From NCBI GenBank assembly GCA_036872755.1, contig JAVHNS010000008.1, positions 1,054,001 to 1,118,000 on the forward strand: 64,000 bases of DNA, in the 5' to 3' direction. Shown here one piece after another: positions 44,229 to 55,800 of this stretch (position 1 is its first letter; each line of letters begins with the position of its first letter). The translations under genes and the position numbers were made by a program. The notes under the pieces are model-generated. The model saw nothing but the letters and a program-made list of their open reading frames with translations, was not told where the DNA came from and made no database searches. This DNA comes from Orbilia blumenaviensis. Taxonomy: Eukaryota > Ascomycota > Orbiliomycetes > Orbiliales > Orbiliaceae.

Positions 44229-44661
44229 ATGAAGTCTGCAAATATCTTGTTCCTTCTCTTGTTAGCAGGGCCGTCCGGCCTACCTACCTTCGCGACTCCC
44301 ATCCCAGTCGGCCCCCCCCCCCCCCCCCCTGGTATTATCAAACACCAGATGGAACGGGTAATCAAGCCTACTAAAAAAGGTATGCCCGAATTTATGATAA
44401 TAGAATCTATTATCAAGCTATATATTGATATTCTATTCTAATACCCCTTTTGCAAATTCGAAAGCGATATCACTTAATCCTCGAGGATTGCCCGCGGCGT
44501 GCACATTGATAAACCTCAACAATTGCTACAAGAAGTGTGTCTGTACAGATAATCCCAAGGAATGTAATCCTGTCATAGCTGGGTGCCGCAGCTTCTGCAC
44601 CTTTTCCATCTGTGGGACATACACGCAGCCTCCCGGACTTGGTGCGTCTAGCGCCCCTTGA
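44229..44661 (+). CDS. small secreted cysteine-rich protein, effector-like, 2 exons
   Basis: Exon 1 is 44229-44379 and exon 2 is 44465-44661. The 85-bp intron begins GTATGC, has a TTCTAATA branch-like site and ends GAAAG; the product is about 115 residues. A signal peptide opens the protein (MKSANILFLLLLAGPSGLPT). A hexaproline tract encoded by an 18-C run follows. The second exon carries eight cysteines in about 50 residues, with spacing seen in AACTLINLNNCYKKCVCTDN, KECNPVIAGCRSFCTFSIC. Eight cysteines suggest four disulfides and a compact extracellular fold. Size, signal peptide and cysteine density fit the loose class of fungal small secreted proteins that includes plant-interaction effectors and antimicrobial proteins, but no named family (hydrophobin, CFEM, cerato-platanin) is matched. 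Both halves are open and join in phase, which supports the model. Confidence 0.68.
44312..44329 (+). repeat. C18 homopolymer in coding sequence
   Basis: Eighteen consecutive C residues encode proline residues just after the signal peptide of the small secreted protein. Slippage here would shift the frame ahead of the cysteine-rich part. Confidence 0.9.
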
Positions 44662-45195
44662 TAAAGGGTTAAGACGATTTGCTGGTTATTGTTGGAAGTC
44701 CTATATTGTGTCGGTGATATTTGGGCGTTAAGTCAAAGCCTAGGGTAAAAGCTTTTGAAATATGATATATTCTATCGGAATTTCTAGCTATGAGACCACA
44801 AAGGATGTCGCAAATTTATTTTACTATCGAAATATCTGAAATTCTCGCAGGTTAGTCGATCGCCGTGGATCTACCGGTCGAGTCGACCGGGATCGCAGTA
44901 TACTCTTGTTATAACTGTAGTATATCCTCCCATGCCCCAGTTATTTCTTTTCAGTGGTGTGTTCATCATGGTATATTTTTGAATAATTATAAACAGTGTC
45001 CGAGAGCAATACAAGTTCAATAATATAGCTAGTATGATAGTTTTAAATTATTCTTATTTTGATTAAATATATATGGAAATGCTGTTGAGAAGTTTAGATT
45101 ATCTGTTTATTAGGACTATAACTACGTCTAAGACGTTTGAAACCTGATATTAGACTCTAGATTTCTGGCTGGATAATCCCTTAGTCCTTTCCCTT
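44662..45195. other. intergenic, convergent 3' ends
   Basis: This 534-bp AT-rich gap lies between convergent genes. No feature is seen. Confidence 0.6.
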
Positions 45196-46245
45196 TTATC
45201 CACCGCTCCTCCGAATTTCCGGGTTTGGACCCCATACGAACCAGTATTTGATAAACTCCTTCTGCTGTTGCCAGTCCAGCGATCGGTTGAAGCCATTGCC
45301 AATGGTAAAAACATGTAATCTTGGAACATCATCATCTTCTCCGCACCATGATGGGCATCCTTCGAAGTAAATGGATATTTTTTCAAAGTGCCCATCAAAA
45401 TAATTGTACTCAGCCATTGTTTTAATGTGTCGTGTAATGTACCATACAGTATCTTCCTTCTGCAGCAAGAATTTTCGTTTTGCTTCATACAAGGCTGTCT
45501 CCGCCCCAGGCTCACCCAGCTCTACCTGGGCCTCCAAATCTTCTATTTTCTTGTTTCTTTCTTCAAACAAAACATTAAGTATGAGATGCTTGATTTTCGG
45601 ATTACACCTGCCTCCCTCAAAAGCCGTCCAGTTTTCGCCACGCCCGGGATCTGAGCCATTTATCGCCGGTAGATAAAAACCCTGAGGGCCATGGAACAAG
45701 AAATCGGAGAGGAGATAAAACAAAGTGTAAATCTCTGACCCAGGGGACCCATTAGCGTAGATACGGTGTCTTGGGCTTTGATATTCTCGTAGCTGGTAAT
45801 TGACCCGAAGCTCGTCAATTACGTTGTACGGCTCCTCCGGTGGTAGAGGGAGGGCAACCCATACGGGGTACGTCAGACGGTTGTACGCAGCCACATCAAG
45901 CTCATACCTCAAATATTTCGCTCGGGATACGGCGCTTTTACCGGACCTATTCAATGTGCGGCGAAGAAAGTCTTGGAATTCCCAGCGAATCTGTCGGCAT
46001 GTTTGTAGAATCGGCGAAAGCTGATACCTAGTAGGACCATTCTGATAGCAGATCCTGGAACTCCTATTACCCACAAATTTCCATGAGGATATCGTTTCGC
46101 ATCGCTGTGAAAGGCTTGTGCTAAGTTCAAAAGCCGGATATATTGCTCTTGGGTTACCGGGGGATTGGCAGAGATCAAAAAGGGAAAAATATATGGTATC
46201 CCGGATTTCGAGCGGTATACGCAGTAATGGAGCAGACATTTGCAT
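45196..46245 (-). CDS. 2EXR/F-box-like domain protein, function unknown
   Basis: Single exon, 349 residues (347 if the second ATG, MSAPLLRIPL, is used). The N-terminal LLRIPLEIRDTIYFSLFD matches the short Leu-Pro-x-Glu-Ile-Arg motif that opens the fungal 2EXR and related F-box-like families, followed by LSPILQTCRQIRWEFQDFL, another typical element (ILQTCRQI). The remainder is a mixed region with an acidic/charged helix (IEDLEAQVELGEPGAETALY) and ends FIKYWFVWGPNPEIRRSGG. These proteins form large, fast-evolving fungal families; some may be Skp1-binding adaptors, but that is not shown here. No signal peptide or membrane segment is seen. Confidence 0.65.
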   Translation of the reverse strand: MQMSAPLLRIPLEIRDTIYFSLFDLCQSPGNPRAIYPAFELSTSLSQRCETISSWKFVGNRSSRICYQNGPTRYQLSPILQTCRQIRWEFQDFLRRTLNRSGKSAVSRAKYLRYELDVAAYNRLTYPVWVALPLPPEEPYNVIDELRVNYQLREYQSPRHRIYANGSPGSEIYTLFYLLSDFLFHGPQGFYLPAINGSDPGRGENWTAFEGGRCNPKIKHLILNVLFEERNKKIEDLEAQVELGEPGAETALYEAKRKFLLQKEDTVWYITRHIKTMAEYNYFDGHFEKISIYFEGCPSWCGEDDDVPRLHVFTIGNGFNRSLDWQQQKEFIKYWFVWGPNPEIRRSGG

Positions 46246-47451
46246 TGATTCCTCCCTACAGTTGTGGGCGGTTGTCGTTGGGCCAATATATGCAGTACGT
46301 AATCCTGTATTGCAATTACTTACCGGTGACTATTCTTGATATAGTCAACTTGGTAGTTCCAATTCTGCTTGTCTGATTAGTGTCTTTGTTGAGGGTGTGC
46401 GGGGTACTAAGCCAGAAGCAACCCGCAAAATTATTGATATAAATTAAAAGCCGCCCAAAATCTAATTAAGAAGTTCGAGGTTAAAAAACGTTTTTGGGTA
46501 TGAATATTTAAATACCTCCGAGTGTGGGCACCATTGGCCTGAAATAGAGGTCAGAAGTCTTGAAACAAACTGAGTCAGGAAAAGCAGCTTGTGGGGTTGG
46601 TGGAGCCGAGAAGCATTGACGGACTTACCTGGTTGTATTATCACGAGGATCCAACGTGTACGAAGTGTGCTTGCAACTAACTACCGATGTGATGCGCTGT
46701 ATTTCAAACAGGGAATGTAAGTACCTTACCTTGTCACAGTCGTATCCATGAAACATCAATCATCTTATAGGAATAAAATCGTGCGATCCGGAACGAATTT
46801 CGCATAGACATGGTTATGGACGGGGGAGGGCTTAAAGTGTTGCGGCTTTTTGCTTTTTTAACATTAGTGATTATATGAATACCATGAATTTGGAGTCCGA
46901 TAGATAGAGCCTGGTGATTACATTATCGCTTATTGCGACGGTTAAAGGCTTGCTTAAGTATCTAAGTTCTATCTTGGGGCCAAGACGACAAAGAAGCATA
47001 AGTTTAGAACCTGTCGCGCCTCCATTTTTGAGTCAAAATATACTAAGTTTGTTTTGCTGCGCAAATGAATTGGTCTATCGATTGTTCCTAAGTATGGAGG
47101 TTTATTGGTACCATCTGATACATTATAATGGGAAAGGGAAAAAATGGAAGAAGGAAAAGGAAAAAAAGGAAGGTGAAAGGAGAATGGGAAAGGAGAATAG
47201 GAAAGGTATAAGGCATTCGGTTGTGCTTTGAAAAGCGTTCAGTGAACAGGGCAGCGGGACTAAATGAACACGAAAAATGTACAAATATCATCAAGAGAGA
47301 AACAAAAGAATAGAAAAGAACAAAACCTCGGCATAAACGCCTTCCCAACATTAAATAAAACATGTAGTATAACCGGCTATTAATACAAAAATGCATGTAA
47401 ACTGAACCAAAAGAATTCATGATACGGTCGCGAAAAGTGGTCATCCGTCGT
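46246..47451. other. intergenic
   Basis: This 1.2-kb gap contains a strongly purine-biased tract at 47130-47205 (GGAAA/GGAGAA units) in the 3' flank of the RBR gene. No gene is seen. Confidence 0.5.
47130..47205 (+). repeat. purine-rich (GGAAA)-like tract
   Basis: About 75 bases are almost entirely A and G on the plus strand, so the transcript of the minus-strand neighbour would be pyrimidine-rich. This is simple sequence. Confidence 0.7.
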
Positions 47452-50058
47452 TCAATAGTATTTTCCCTTCCAATCCTTCATAGGCTTCCCGAGTCTCGCA
47501 TTCTCTTCGTTAGTGAAGACCAGTTCTGGCTTGACAGCATCATCAATCTTCACGCCAGTCTTGACCTTCCAAGATTTTTTCGGGTTCTCATTTTCAGTAA
47601 ACTCCACCACTTCAAGCCAGTTTGCAACATTGGCTGCTTCCTCCTCTTTGTCTAGAACGCCCAATGGATTTACCATGACCGCGGCGCCTTCTTCGTCGAG
47701 AAACCCATCTTCATCCGTGATCTTGATCCCACCGACACCATCACCAGTCAGGTAGTCATCCTCTGAAAGGCAGCTGTGGTATTGACCGTATTCACCACCA
47801 CAGTAGAAACAGAATGCAGCACCACAGGCACAGGTCATATGGTCGCAACCGGTGTGGCGCGCTACCAGGTTCTGACAGTTAACACACTGGCGGAATCGGT
47901 TTGGATATTCTTCATATTCCCCATCAGAATCATATTCACCATCAGAATCATTGTCTTCATCCTCTTCCTCTTCCTCTCCATCCTGCTCGCCTTCGTTTCC
48001 CTCTCCCTCTCCCTCCTCTTTCTTCTTCTTCTTTTCTTTTGTATACTTCGCGAGCATGAATTCCTTGAAGAAATCCGTACGAGATGGGCAGGGCGTGTCG
48101 AGGCCGTGAAAGTGGGATTTGCAAAGTGTGCAAATCGGAGTTTGGCAAGTTGGAGATGTGCATATAGCAAGTCGCCTCTTATATTCCTTCTGGACAGTCT
48201 CGGAAATAGTCTCTGTTTCGGGTACTGTAGTAGCTTCTTCCTTTTTCTCATCGTTTGCTGGTTCCGTAGCTGTGACTTCATTCGTTTCCGTAATTGGTTC
48301 TGCATTCGCCTCTCTGTTCACCTCTGTATTTGTCGTATTAACTTCCATACTGGCAGCTGTCGTCGGTTCAATATTGTTATCCGGTTCAGCGGTGTCATCA
48401 ACTCGCTGTTCAGTAGACGTAACTACTGTTTCTGCGGATGTCGTGGTTATGGGTTCTTCCGTAGTAACGGGGGGCACAGGAGCCTCTGCGGTTTGTGCCC
48501 CTGTCTCAGGCGTTGTAGCCTCTTCCTTCTTTACTAGTACCGGCTTCTCTACGGTTCGAGTGACTACTACTTCCTTGGTAATGGTGTAGGTAGACCTGGG
48601 GATGTAAGAAGAGCATGTTGGAACTGGACAAAACATCTTCTCTTTGTCGTCCCAGTATGCTTGGATATCCTTTATCCGCTCCAGATATGCCTCGGATACA
48701 AATGGAGTGACAATGTGAAGGACTGACTCTCCCTCGTGCGTGGGAGGGGACTCGCGATGTGGCTTTGGCAAATGTTAGTCTGATGGATATTAAATGCGTG
48801 TGGATAGCAACTTACCCAGGTAATGCAGTTGTCAAACCAATCGAGCAAACAGCTCTTGCAGTATGCTGTACCCTCGTCGCCAGGATTACAGTCCGGTCGA
48901 AGTTCTTCGCTAAGCTTTGAACGGACTTCCTCATTATCGGCCTCATCTTCATATATCAGGACAAAGTTATCCCCGCATGCTAGGCAACTTGTAGCATAGC
49001 ATCGAGTTTGATTTTCGCAAGCTTCACAGCTGGCACATATTCTTCGGAAAGGGATTTGGTTTCTGTACTTTGGTGTTTCTTTGACTGGGGGAGGGGGGGT
49101 AGGTGCCTGCTCAGGCTCTGCTGGAGCCGGTGCTGGTGTATTTTCTGTAGTTTGCGGTTCTGCCTCAGTTTGAGGTTCTTCCTCTCTTGTTTCTATAGTA
49201 GTATTGATGTTTTCTGTAGGAACTGTCTCCGGTGTGTTTTCCTCTGGTGGGGGGGTTGGAAGGCTGGCTTCTGGCACCGGTGCCTCCACAGTCGTGGAAT
49301 CCGTTGTCGGGGCGTCGGTGGGAGCATCACCGACCTGAGATTCAGGGAGAGTGATCTCCACGGTTGGGGCTGTTCTTGTATGTTCCTCCATCACGCCTGT
49401 CATATCCCAAAAATTTCTGATCGCGTCTTGATCTTCTAGGGGGATGACAAGAACTGTCGAATCTTCTACCTGATCGCCTTCGGTCGCCTTTTCTGCTAGT
49501 ATGGTTGCTGTAGATTGCAGCGCTGCTTCATCGCAAGCCGGAACCTGCTTTTGAGTTGCCAGTGTTGGGAAGCTAACAAAGGATTCAAGGTCAGCTTCTG
49601 AACCCCACCTCGGATTGGTTCGTATATAATAAGTTGATCCCAATGGCAGCTCTATACTACGACTCAAGTTGCGCGTAACAGTGACGTGGGTAGCAGATAC
49701 AAGGTATTCCCCTTTGTCTATATCTTATGTATGGAGTGACCAGTGCTGGCCAGCAGGCTGCAGTCATTTCTGCAGCTTGCCGATTGAGCCAATAATGGGA
49801 TGGCTTGGATTACGAAATGGAACATTCACCACCACCATTTCCAGGATGTTACCTGAACAGCCGCTCCCAAAATACCTCAGGGAATAAAAGTAGAGATACA
49901 GGGTTTGGAAAGATGCTGTAGACCCGGTAGGGTGTACAGCCACAAAAATATATTATGAAAGTGTGCGATAACGACACAAGCGAAGAAATGGCAAACTTGA
50001 GAACTTACTCTTCAGACCCGATCAAAGGGTTCTCGGGAATTGGTTCGCCTCCAGCCAT
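47452..50058 (-). CDS. RBR-type (RING-IBR-RING) E3 ubiquitin ligase with long Thr/Glu-rich inserts, probably 3 exons
   Basis: Exon 3 (48762-47452) and exon 2 (48816 upwards) join through a clear intron with GTAAGT, a CTAAC branch and CAAAG. The second domain exon has no ATG, so a first exon at 50058-50009 (MAGGEPIPENPLIG..., donor GTAAGT) is proposed, joined to 49662; that acceptor is uncertain and the spacer is unusually long. The total is about 735 residues. Cysteine motifs in order: CASCEACENQTRC with CLACG and YCKSCLLDW (RING1-like), FCPVPTC, CTSPTCQTPICTLC (IBR), then CVNCQNLVARHTGCDHMTCA followed by CGAAFCFYCGG at about residue 600 (Rcat/RING2, catalytic Cys expected in GCDHMTC). RBR ligases pass ubiquitin through that cysteine. 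Two disordered inserts rich in Thr, Glu, Pro and Val, one before RING1 and one between the FCPVPTC and IBR motifs, are far longer than usual. An acidic run (GEEEEEDEDNDSDGEYDSDG) precedes Rcat. Confidence 0.75.
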
Positions 50059-51437
50059 TGTTTTACGGAAGCTGAAGCTGAATAGGCTAGAAAAGGCACG
50101 AAAATGATATCTGTATATGCGTCTTGGCTGTTTCCTAGACTCCTAGACTCCCGAAGAGTATAAAAGGAAGCGAAGATTTGAATGTTGTTGTTCAGTATAT
50201 AGAAAAAGCTGGCGGTCAATTGTAACTTTATATCAGTTGGGTTAAGAAGTAAGATGGTTATAATGGGTGCGACTATATGCCCAAAATTTCGACTGTGTTA
50301 ATCGAATTTTCTAGCTGATTCCTAGATGATAATTGAGAATGAAGGATCAGCCTCCTTAGCTGGGGACCCGGAGTTTATATGCCCCAATCCACCAGCCTTC
50401 GGGATTCTGACTGAATAGTCAATTGGGAGTATTCAGATCTCGAAGATCGAAAGTTATGAGTCGTACCCTAACATTTGTGTTGATACTGCCATTTTGACTC
50501 ATCCAGGTCAGCAATTGGCGGGTTTGTCCAATCACACCCGAGCAAGCGGGGAAAGCTAGAACGGAAATGGCATGGGTTCGGGAGTGGTTGCAGAACGACA
50601 ACTGGTTTGGAGCTAGAGGTTCGAGGATGTTAGCTGGGATATGCCTGGGATTCTGGAGTCATGGGCTGTAATATGAAAAGCCTTGAAAATTACGTTTGAA
50701 GTTAGGTGATCCTTCTTTACGAGTGTTACCGTTCACACTCTCTTCCGTAATCATAGCGGAGGGTTGTATACCCTCTTGCGATATGCTGGTACCTTCAAGG
50801 CATGCCACAAGGCGGCCTTGAGACTGCATCACGACTTACGTTACAAGTCGACATTCAGTTGCGCGCGTTGCGCATCATTCAATTGGTTTTTTCAGTACCT
50901 TCGGGTCGAACCGAGCGCGATACTCTCTGTTAATTCTTGGACCTCATTGAACCCATTTACATACACATTTGATCTATTTCGACATCCTGCACAAAAAGGG
51001 CCAAAGGTCCGTGTTCCGGTTAAATTGTCCCAATAGCCATTACAATTCGCGACTTTTGTCTGAGGCTTGTAGTTATGCCCATTAATTGTTTAGAGGAATT
51101 ACCATTAGACTAAATACTTATTTATGTCATATATCATACAAATCATACCAAATGAATCCCGATAACGATACCAAACCGACCGGCATTGATGCCGTGACAA
51201 ACGACAAAAAAAATGCTGACACAAAACTCCTCGCAAAATAAAGTCCAGACTGCAAGGTACCAAGGTTAGACACCCCTCGAGTTAAAGCAGCCTGGCAAAA
51301 GTGCAAACAAATGGCGAGATTCTCGTGCGGACCTCAAGCCATGACTCCAAACCAACACAAAGGAAAAAGAATTCAACCTTCCAAAACTTAAGCTACCACC
51401 AGGTACTCGCCACGGCGCCCCTCCCCAAAGCTCTTTG
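50059..51437. other. intergenic
   Basis: This 1.38-kb gap lies between two minus-strand genes: promoter of the RBR gene and 3' flank of the rhodopsin-domain gene. Small frames on both strands have no family features. Confidence 0.5.
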
Positions 51438-52810
51438 TCAAACATTCCTCTCGTCCCCGTACATCCGCCCGTCCCACATCGTAACGTTGCCTGTTATTTC
51501 TGTTGTCTTCACAATGGTCCCTTCTTTTGGCGGCACTTTAGGCGGTGTGCTTGAAGAAGAAAAGCTAGTAATAGGGTCCATGCTTTCCCTACCCAGCACC
51601 ATATTCCCGACTATGCTTTCTTGGCTTTCGCCTCTTCCATCTTTTGCGATAACACTGAGAGGATAAAGGCTTCTGACTCTTCCAGCCCTGTCCGCTCTGC
51701 TGTGGTTGCTGTTCACGCCTTGAGCTCGCGAGTGAGATGGGCGACGTATACTCGGGCCACCTCCTGAGTTGCTCATACCCATAGGCGTAAGATTATCGGT
51801 GTATGCTTGAGAGCTAGCGAAACGCGGGAAGAACTTGATTGCGAGAGGTTTCAGGGATGGGATAGAAGCGCAGACAATGCCGACATGGGTTTCGAGAGAG
51901 GTATAGATCCAGAGTTCGAGGCACCACCAGCTTTGATCCCACGAAACGGTGGCCTTCTCGATATAAATTAGACGAAGAATAGCCGATAGTGGAGCACTAA
52001 AGTATGATTAGTTAGAAAGTTTATATAATCATGGGGGTTTAGAACTGGAAAGCTAACATTATACCCAGGGTAAAGACCCCGATTAAAGTAAGTTTCTGTC
52101 TAATGGGCATCTGCAGACTCCACACAGTTGGTATTGGGAGCAAGAGTACCGCTATATCGGTAGCGAGATTTGTGCTCCCATGCAATAAATGCATCTCATT
52201 TTGTAGAGGAATGCAATAGTCGCCGCTCTTCGGTAGTCTCCAGTATGCCTCGACCGGGACACACTGAAAAGTGACCAAGAAGGTCCAGTTGATGGTCCAT
52301 GCCACAAGAAATGCTATTGTGGCATATATAGATATCTTGAAGGCCTTGGTTGTGCAGAATCTCAAGTAAAAGAGCAAAATCGAAAGTTTGGTCAGGCTTA
52401 CAGCCCATGTGAAGGTCAGTTGGGTGGCAAGAGACCATATCCGAACCATCTTTATTTGTTCTTGTGTGAGATCCCAAATATGAACCCCGACACCTGCACC
52501 CTCGGAGAGGATACAAGTTATACTGACTGCCATTGCTGTGATCTGCCAGGGACAACAATTATGGTTAACATCGCTTACACTCTATACCCAGAACTAGATC
52601 ATGGCTTACTGTTGCCGCTATGATGAGCCAGTCATCAGCTTTGAAGGCCTTGAGAATAAAAGCCCTAACATATAACCTGAGCAAAACCACAATACCACAT
52701 ATCACCATCATGACGATAGTTAATGGGGCCATGAAGTAACCCTGTCGATCTGGGTTGTCATAATTTGGTTCCGGCCATGAGAGCAAGATTTCGGGTGGTG
52801 GAAGAAGCAT
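51438..52810 (-). CDS. rhodopsin-domain integral membrane protein (second copy in window), 3 exons
   Basis: Exons are 52810-52610, 52542-52058 and 51996-51438, giving about 414 residues. The start is the ATG at 52810 (MLLPPPEILLSWPEPNYDNP). Family motifs: VVLLRLYVRAFILKAFKADD with DWLIIAA after the first helix, GVGVHIWDLTQEQIKMVRIW, TKLSILLFYLRFC, FQCVPVEAYWRLPKSGDYCI, IAVLLLPIPTVWSLQMPIRQ and ETHVGIVCASIPSLKPL in the last helix. Seven helices are expected, with a Ser/Pro/Arg-rich cytosolic tail of about 110 residues. This is the common fungal rhodopsin-domain family of unknown biochemical function. It shares the family with the gene at 228-2290 but the two are too diverged to be a recent duplication. 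Both introns have canonical donors and phases agree throughout. Confidence 0.88.
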
Positions 52811-55800
52811 GTTGTTGGGAGGGTTAGATGGCAACTCAATCTATGAGTTTAACCTAACGAATTCGAATGATGATGATGGAGTGATTCTTGTTGGTGATCC
52901 GATAGAAGGATACGTTAGCAGAGAGCGGCGTAGCTCGCGACGCCGACGTCGACGACGGTAGTAGCTGGGGAGCCTATAGAATATCGAAGGCAGGTGTTGG
53001 ACAACCCATTAGGAAGGAGGAAACATCAGGTGCCTTTTTAAGGTTGATATACGGGCACCCAGGTCCACAACCACAAGGTTTAAAGCAGGGACGGGTTGGA
53101 AATATGGTTAAATGGTTGATTGCGTGTGGTAAGCGACACTTTTCGACTATATACCAGCAGAGCCCGGGACCCGGGACAGATTGTTAGCAATAAGGTGGGA
53201 GGGAAATGTGGGTCAGCCCAAAATAAATGGGAAGCAAATCCGTTTTTCGTTTGTTTGGAGACTCCATTCTCTGTCGTCGAAGCGTCCCACGTTTTGGTGG
53301 CTTGGGAGGTGTCCTGGGAGTATTTATTGACAGGGTCATGGGGTGGTCTTTGGATATGCGCTTGGGAAAGGCTTGGAGTGGAGATTTGCCGCAGAAAAGA
53401 TAGCGAATATCGCCAGAGAAGTATCAAATTGTGGTACACCAGATTGCTGGTGGGGCACTAAGCCCACGACCATGTATGAGTTCGTTACTTTTTTCGTAGT
53501 GGAGGTAGTATGGATGCACCAAACATGCAGCTCGGGAAAATTGCTTACTCTTCCTATGCACCTAGAACTGCATTGCAGCAGAACCCTCAAGGAAATTGCA
53601 CCTCAGGCGACCACCCATTGTCGGGTGCATATGTTTGAAATGGGATGGCGTAGTAGGATTTGTGACAACTTCAAAACATTGAACACCAAAGATATAATCT
53701 TCCGATCTTGCGACGAAACAAGAGTGGAGCTAACAAGAACATAGGCAAGAGGGCTGGGAGCAAATACATGGGGATATTTCTGGTCAGGTTTTGGGGATTG
53801 GCATTTTGAGCCGATGGGCCTGTGTAATTATCAGCCACCCCTGTTGCACATTAGACGGGGAGTCTGGATACAGATATAGCGATCGATCAAATTTTTTCCA
53901 ACCTGCTGTTAGATACTCTTAAAAAACTTCCCTCGGCGACTTCCACGAGGATCGAAATTCCCAAGAACCGAAATTCACAACAAGCATCGGCAGAGCAAAA
54001 TTCTCGAACAGTGGAGTTTGTCGTCTGAAAGGGGTATCAGATAGACGGCACCGTATGAAATCCTGCAGGAACCACAGACGACGGACGTTAGCACCTGCTT
54101 GTTACGGAACCATTCTTGCACACCCAATCTTTTATATTCCTGTGAAAAAAATCATGAGGGGTTTCCCTTTTCTTCCCGTAGCTTTGGCCTCCGTTACATT
54201 GCACCAGCTCCCAGGTGGCAAGAAACACACACCCTTTTGTAGAGAAGGCCGGGCCAACCTTATGGATCACTGTCGAAGGCGAAGGAGGATGGCTGCCCGA
54301 AGCAGTAGCGGGAACCGAAGTGTGTGGTGCCTGGCATCCTCGGCTCCACCTCTAACCGTGAACAGACTAGAATATTAGTCGACAGGGAACACAAAAAACG
54401 TGGCGCACTTTGTGAAATTCCAGAATCGGTGATCATTGGCTATTGAAACCCCTCAAACGAATATCAACGGCTGCCTGGGAGCCGCGGAATCAAATTTACT
54501 GCATATGGGATGTTTGTTCGCCATTTCCACGTTTTCGAAGCTTCGGATACGCAATCGAGCTTGAGCTCGAGACGAAATCCATGGTTTTGGGGAGTCCATA
54601 ATCTTAAATAAGTGTTGTGGGACGTTGGTATCGATAGCATCGAGCGCGGGCGTTTCCGCCTTCTCATATTAAGCAGCTACGTACATTGCAATGCAGATGT
54701 ATTTGAACTTTCGGATGAATTTGTGAATATGCCTCTCAATGAATGATTTGGCTTCCCCTGCCTAGCTTCTAGAGTTCCCACCTCCTGCTTTTGAAAGCTT
54801 TTCCTCTAATAATCTTGATCTGCAAAATGGACCTCGAATTCGTTTCCCGGGCTGAGGCCTTTCCCGTCAATTTCCAAGCCTGGGCTCACAGGCGAGAACA
54901 TATATGCGCTCCAGAAGCTGAATGTTAATACCAGCAGCACGCAACGGCAGAACTGAGCTTATGCAACTAGGCGTTTGCGAAGCCTTAAGCCTCCCTGAGC
55001 GGAATTCAAACCCGATGATAAGCCCTTCATTGATCCAATTCCGTGTCAAATTATTCTGTTGAAATCTATAGCCAAGTGGGCTATCTTTTGTACTCAGTTC
55101 AGAATCACGACTCACACTCTGTGGCCCCTGCCCAAAAGTGGGTCCAGCCATCTGAGACATTGTGCCAGATGCTTTAATGTGGAGCCAAAATCAACACCAC
55201 AAAGGACAACAGTGGTGGAGCAAGCGAACTTCGCCCACCAAATCTATCTCAGAAAGGCTTCCTCAATTCCGGTTTCCCATGCCGCCTACGAAATATCTAG
55301 CTAGCTCACAAAACACTTATGCAAATACACTTCACACGCATCATGCGTCAACCGCACTGCTTCATCTAATTCTGGCGTGATCTTTACCAGAAGCGTCCAC
55401 CCGAGTCTACCCATTTTCCATATCGAATGTTCCATATGGAATTGATTGCTTTCACCCAGACCCAAGATAACGCCACTGTGACAGATGTGAGGGGTAGGGT
55501 CATGCGTATTACGTGCCTTCTGAGCTGCTAGCTTGTCGTCTACGAGCTCATGGGTTTTGACTCAGATATGTCTCACTTTCATAACTTGGCAATGTCAACG
55601 GTTAACGCATTTCCGGCATCGGTTATGACGACTGGGTCCAAGATAAAGGGCGGGTTCGTGATAATGGTAATTTATTTCGCGAGGGTACTGGTATTTTTGT
55701 GCGGGGTGAACGGCCTGGTCGAAAAATTCGAAAGAAACAGGTTGGCGGGTCGACACTGATTATTTTGGGGCCGCCCCAATGTCCAAGAAACTTGCTGGCC

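Noticed and set aside
47776..48537. 253-residue plus-strand frame, Phe/Leu/Cys-rich
   Set aside because: It is antisense to the RBR gene; its composition follows from the complementary Glu/Lys- and Thr-rich coding sequence.
53120..53744. Two overlapping plus-strand frames of 113 and 133 codons
   Set aside because: No recognisable motifs, different frames without usable introns, and overlapping minus-strand frames of equal quality.
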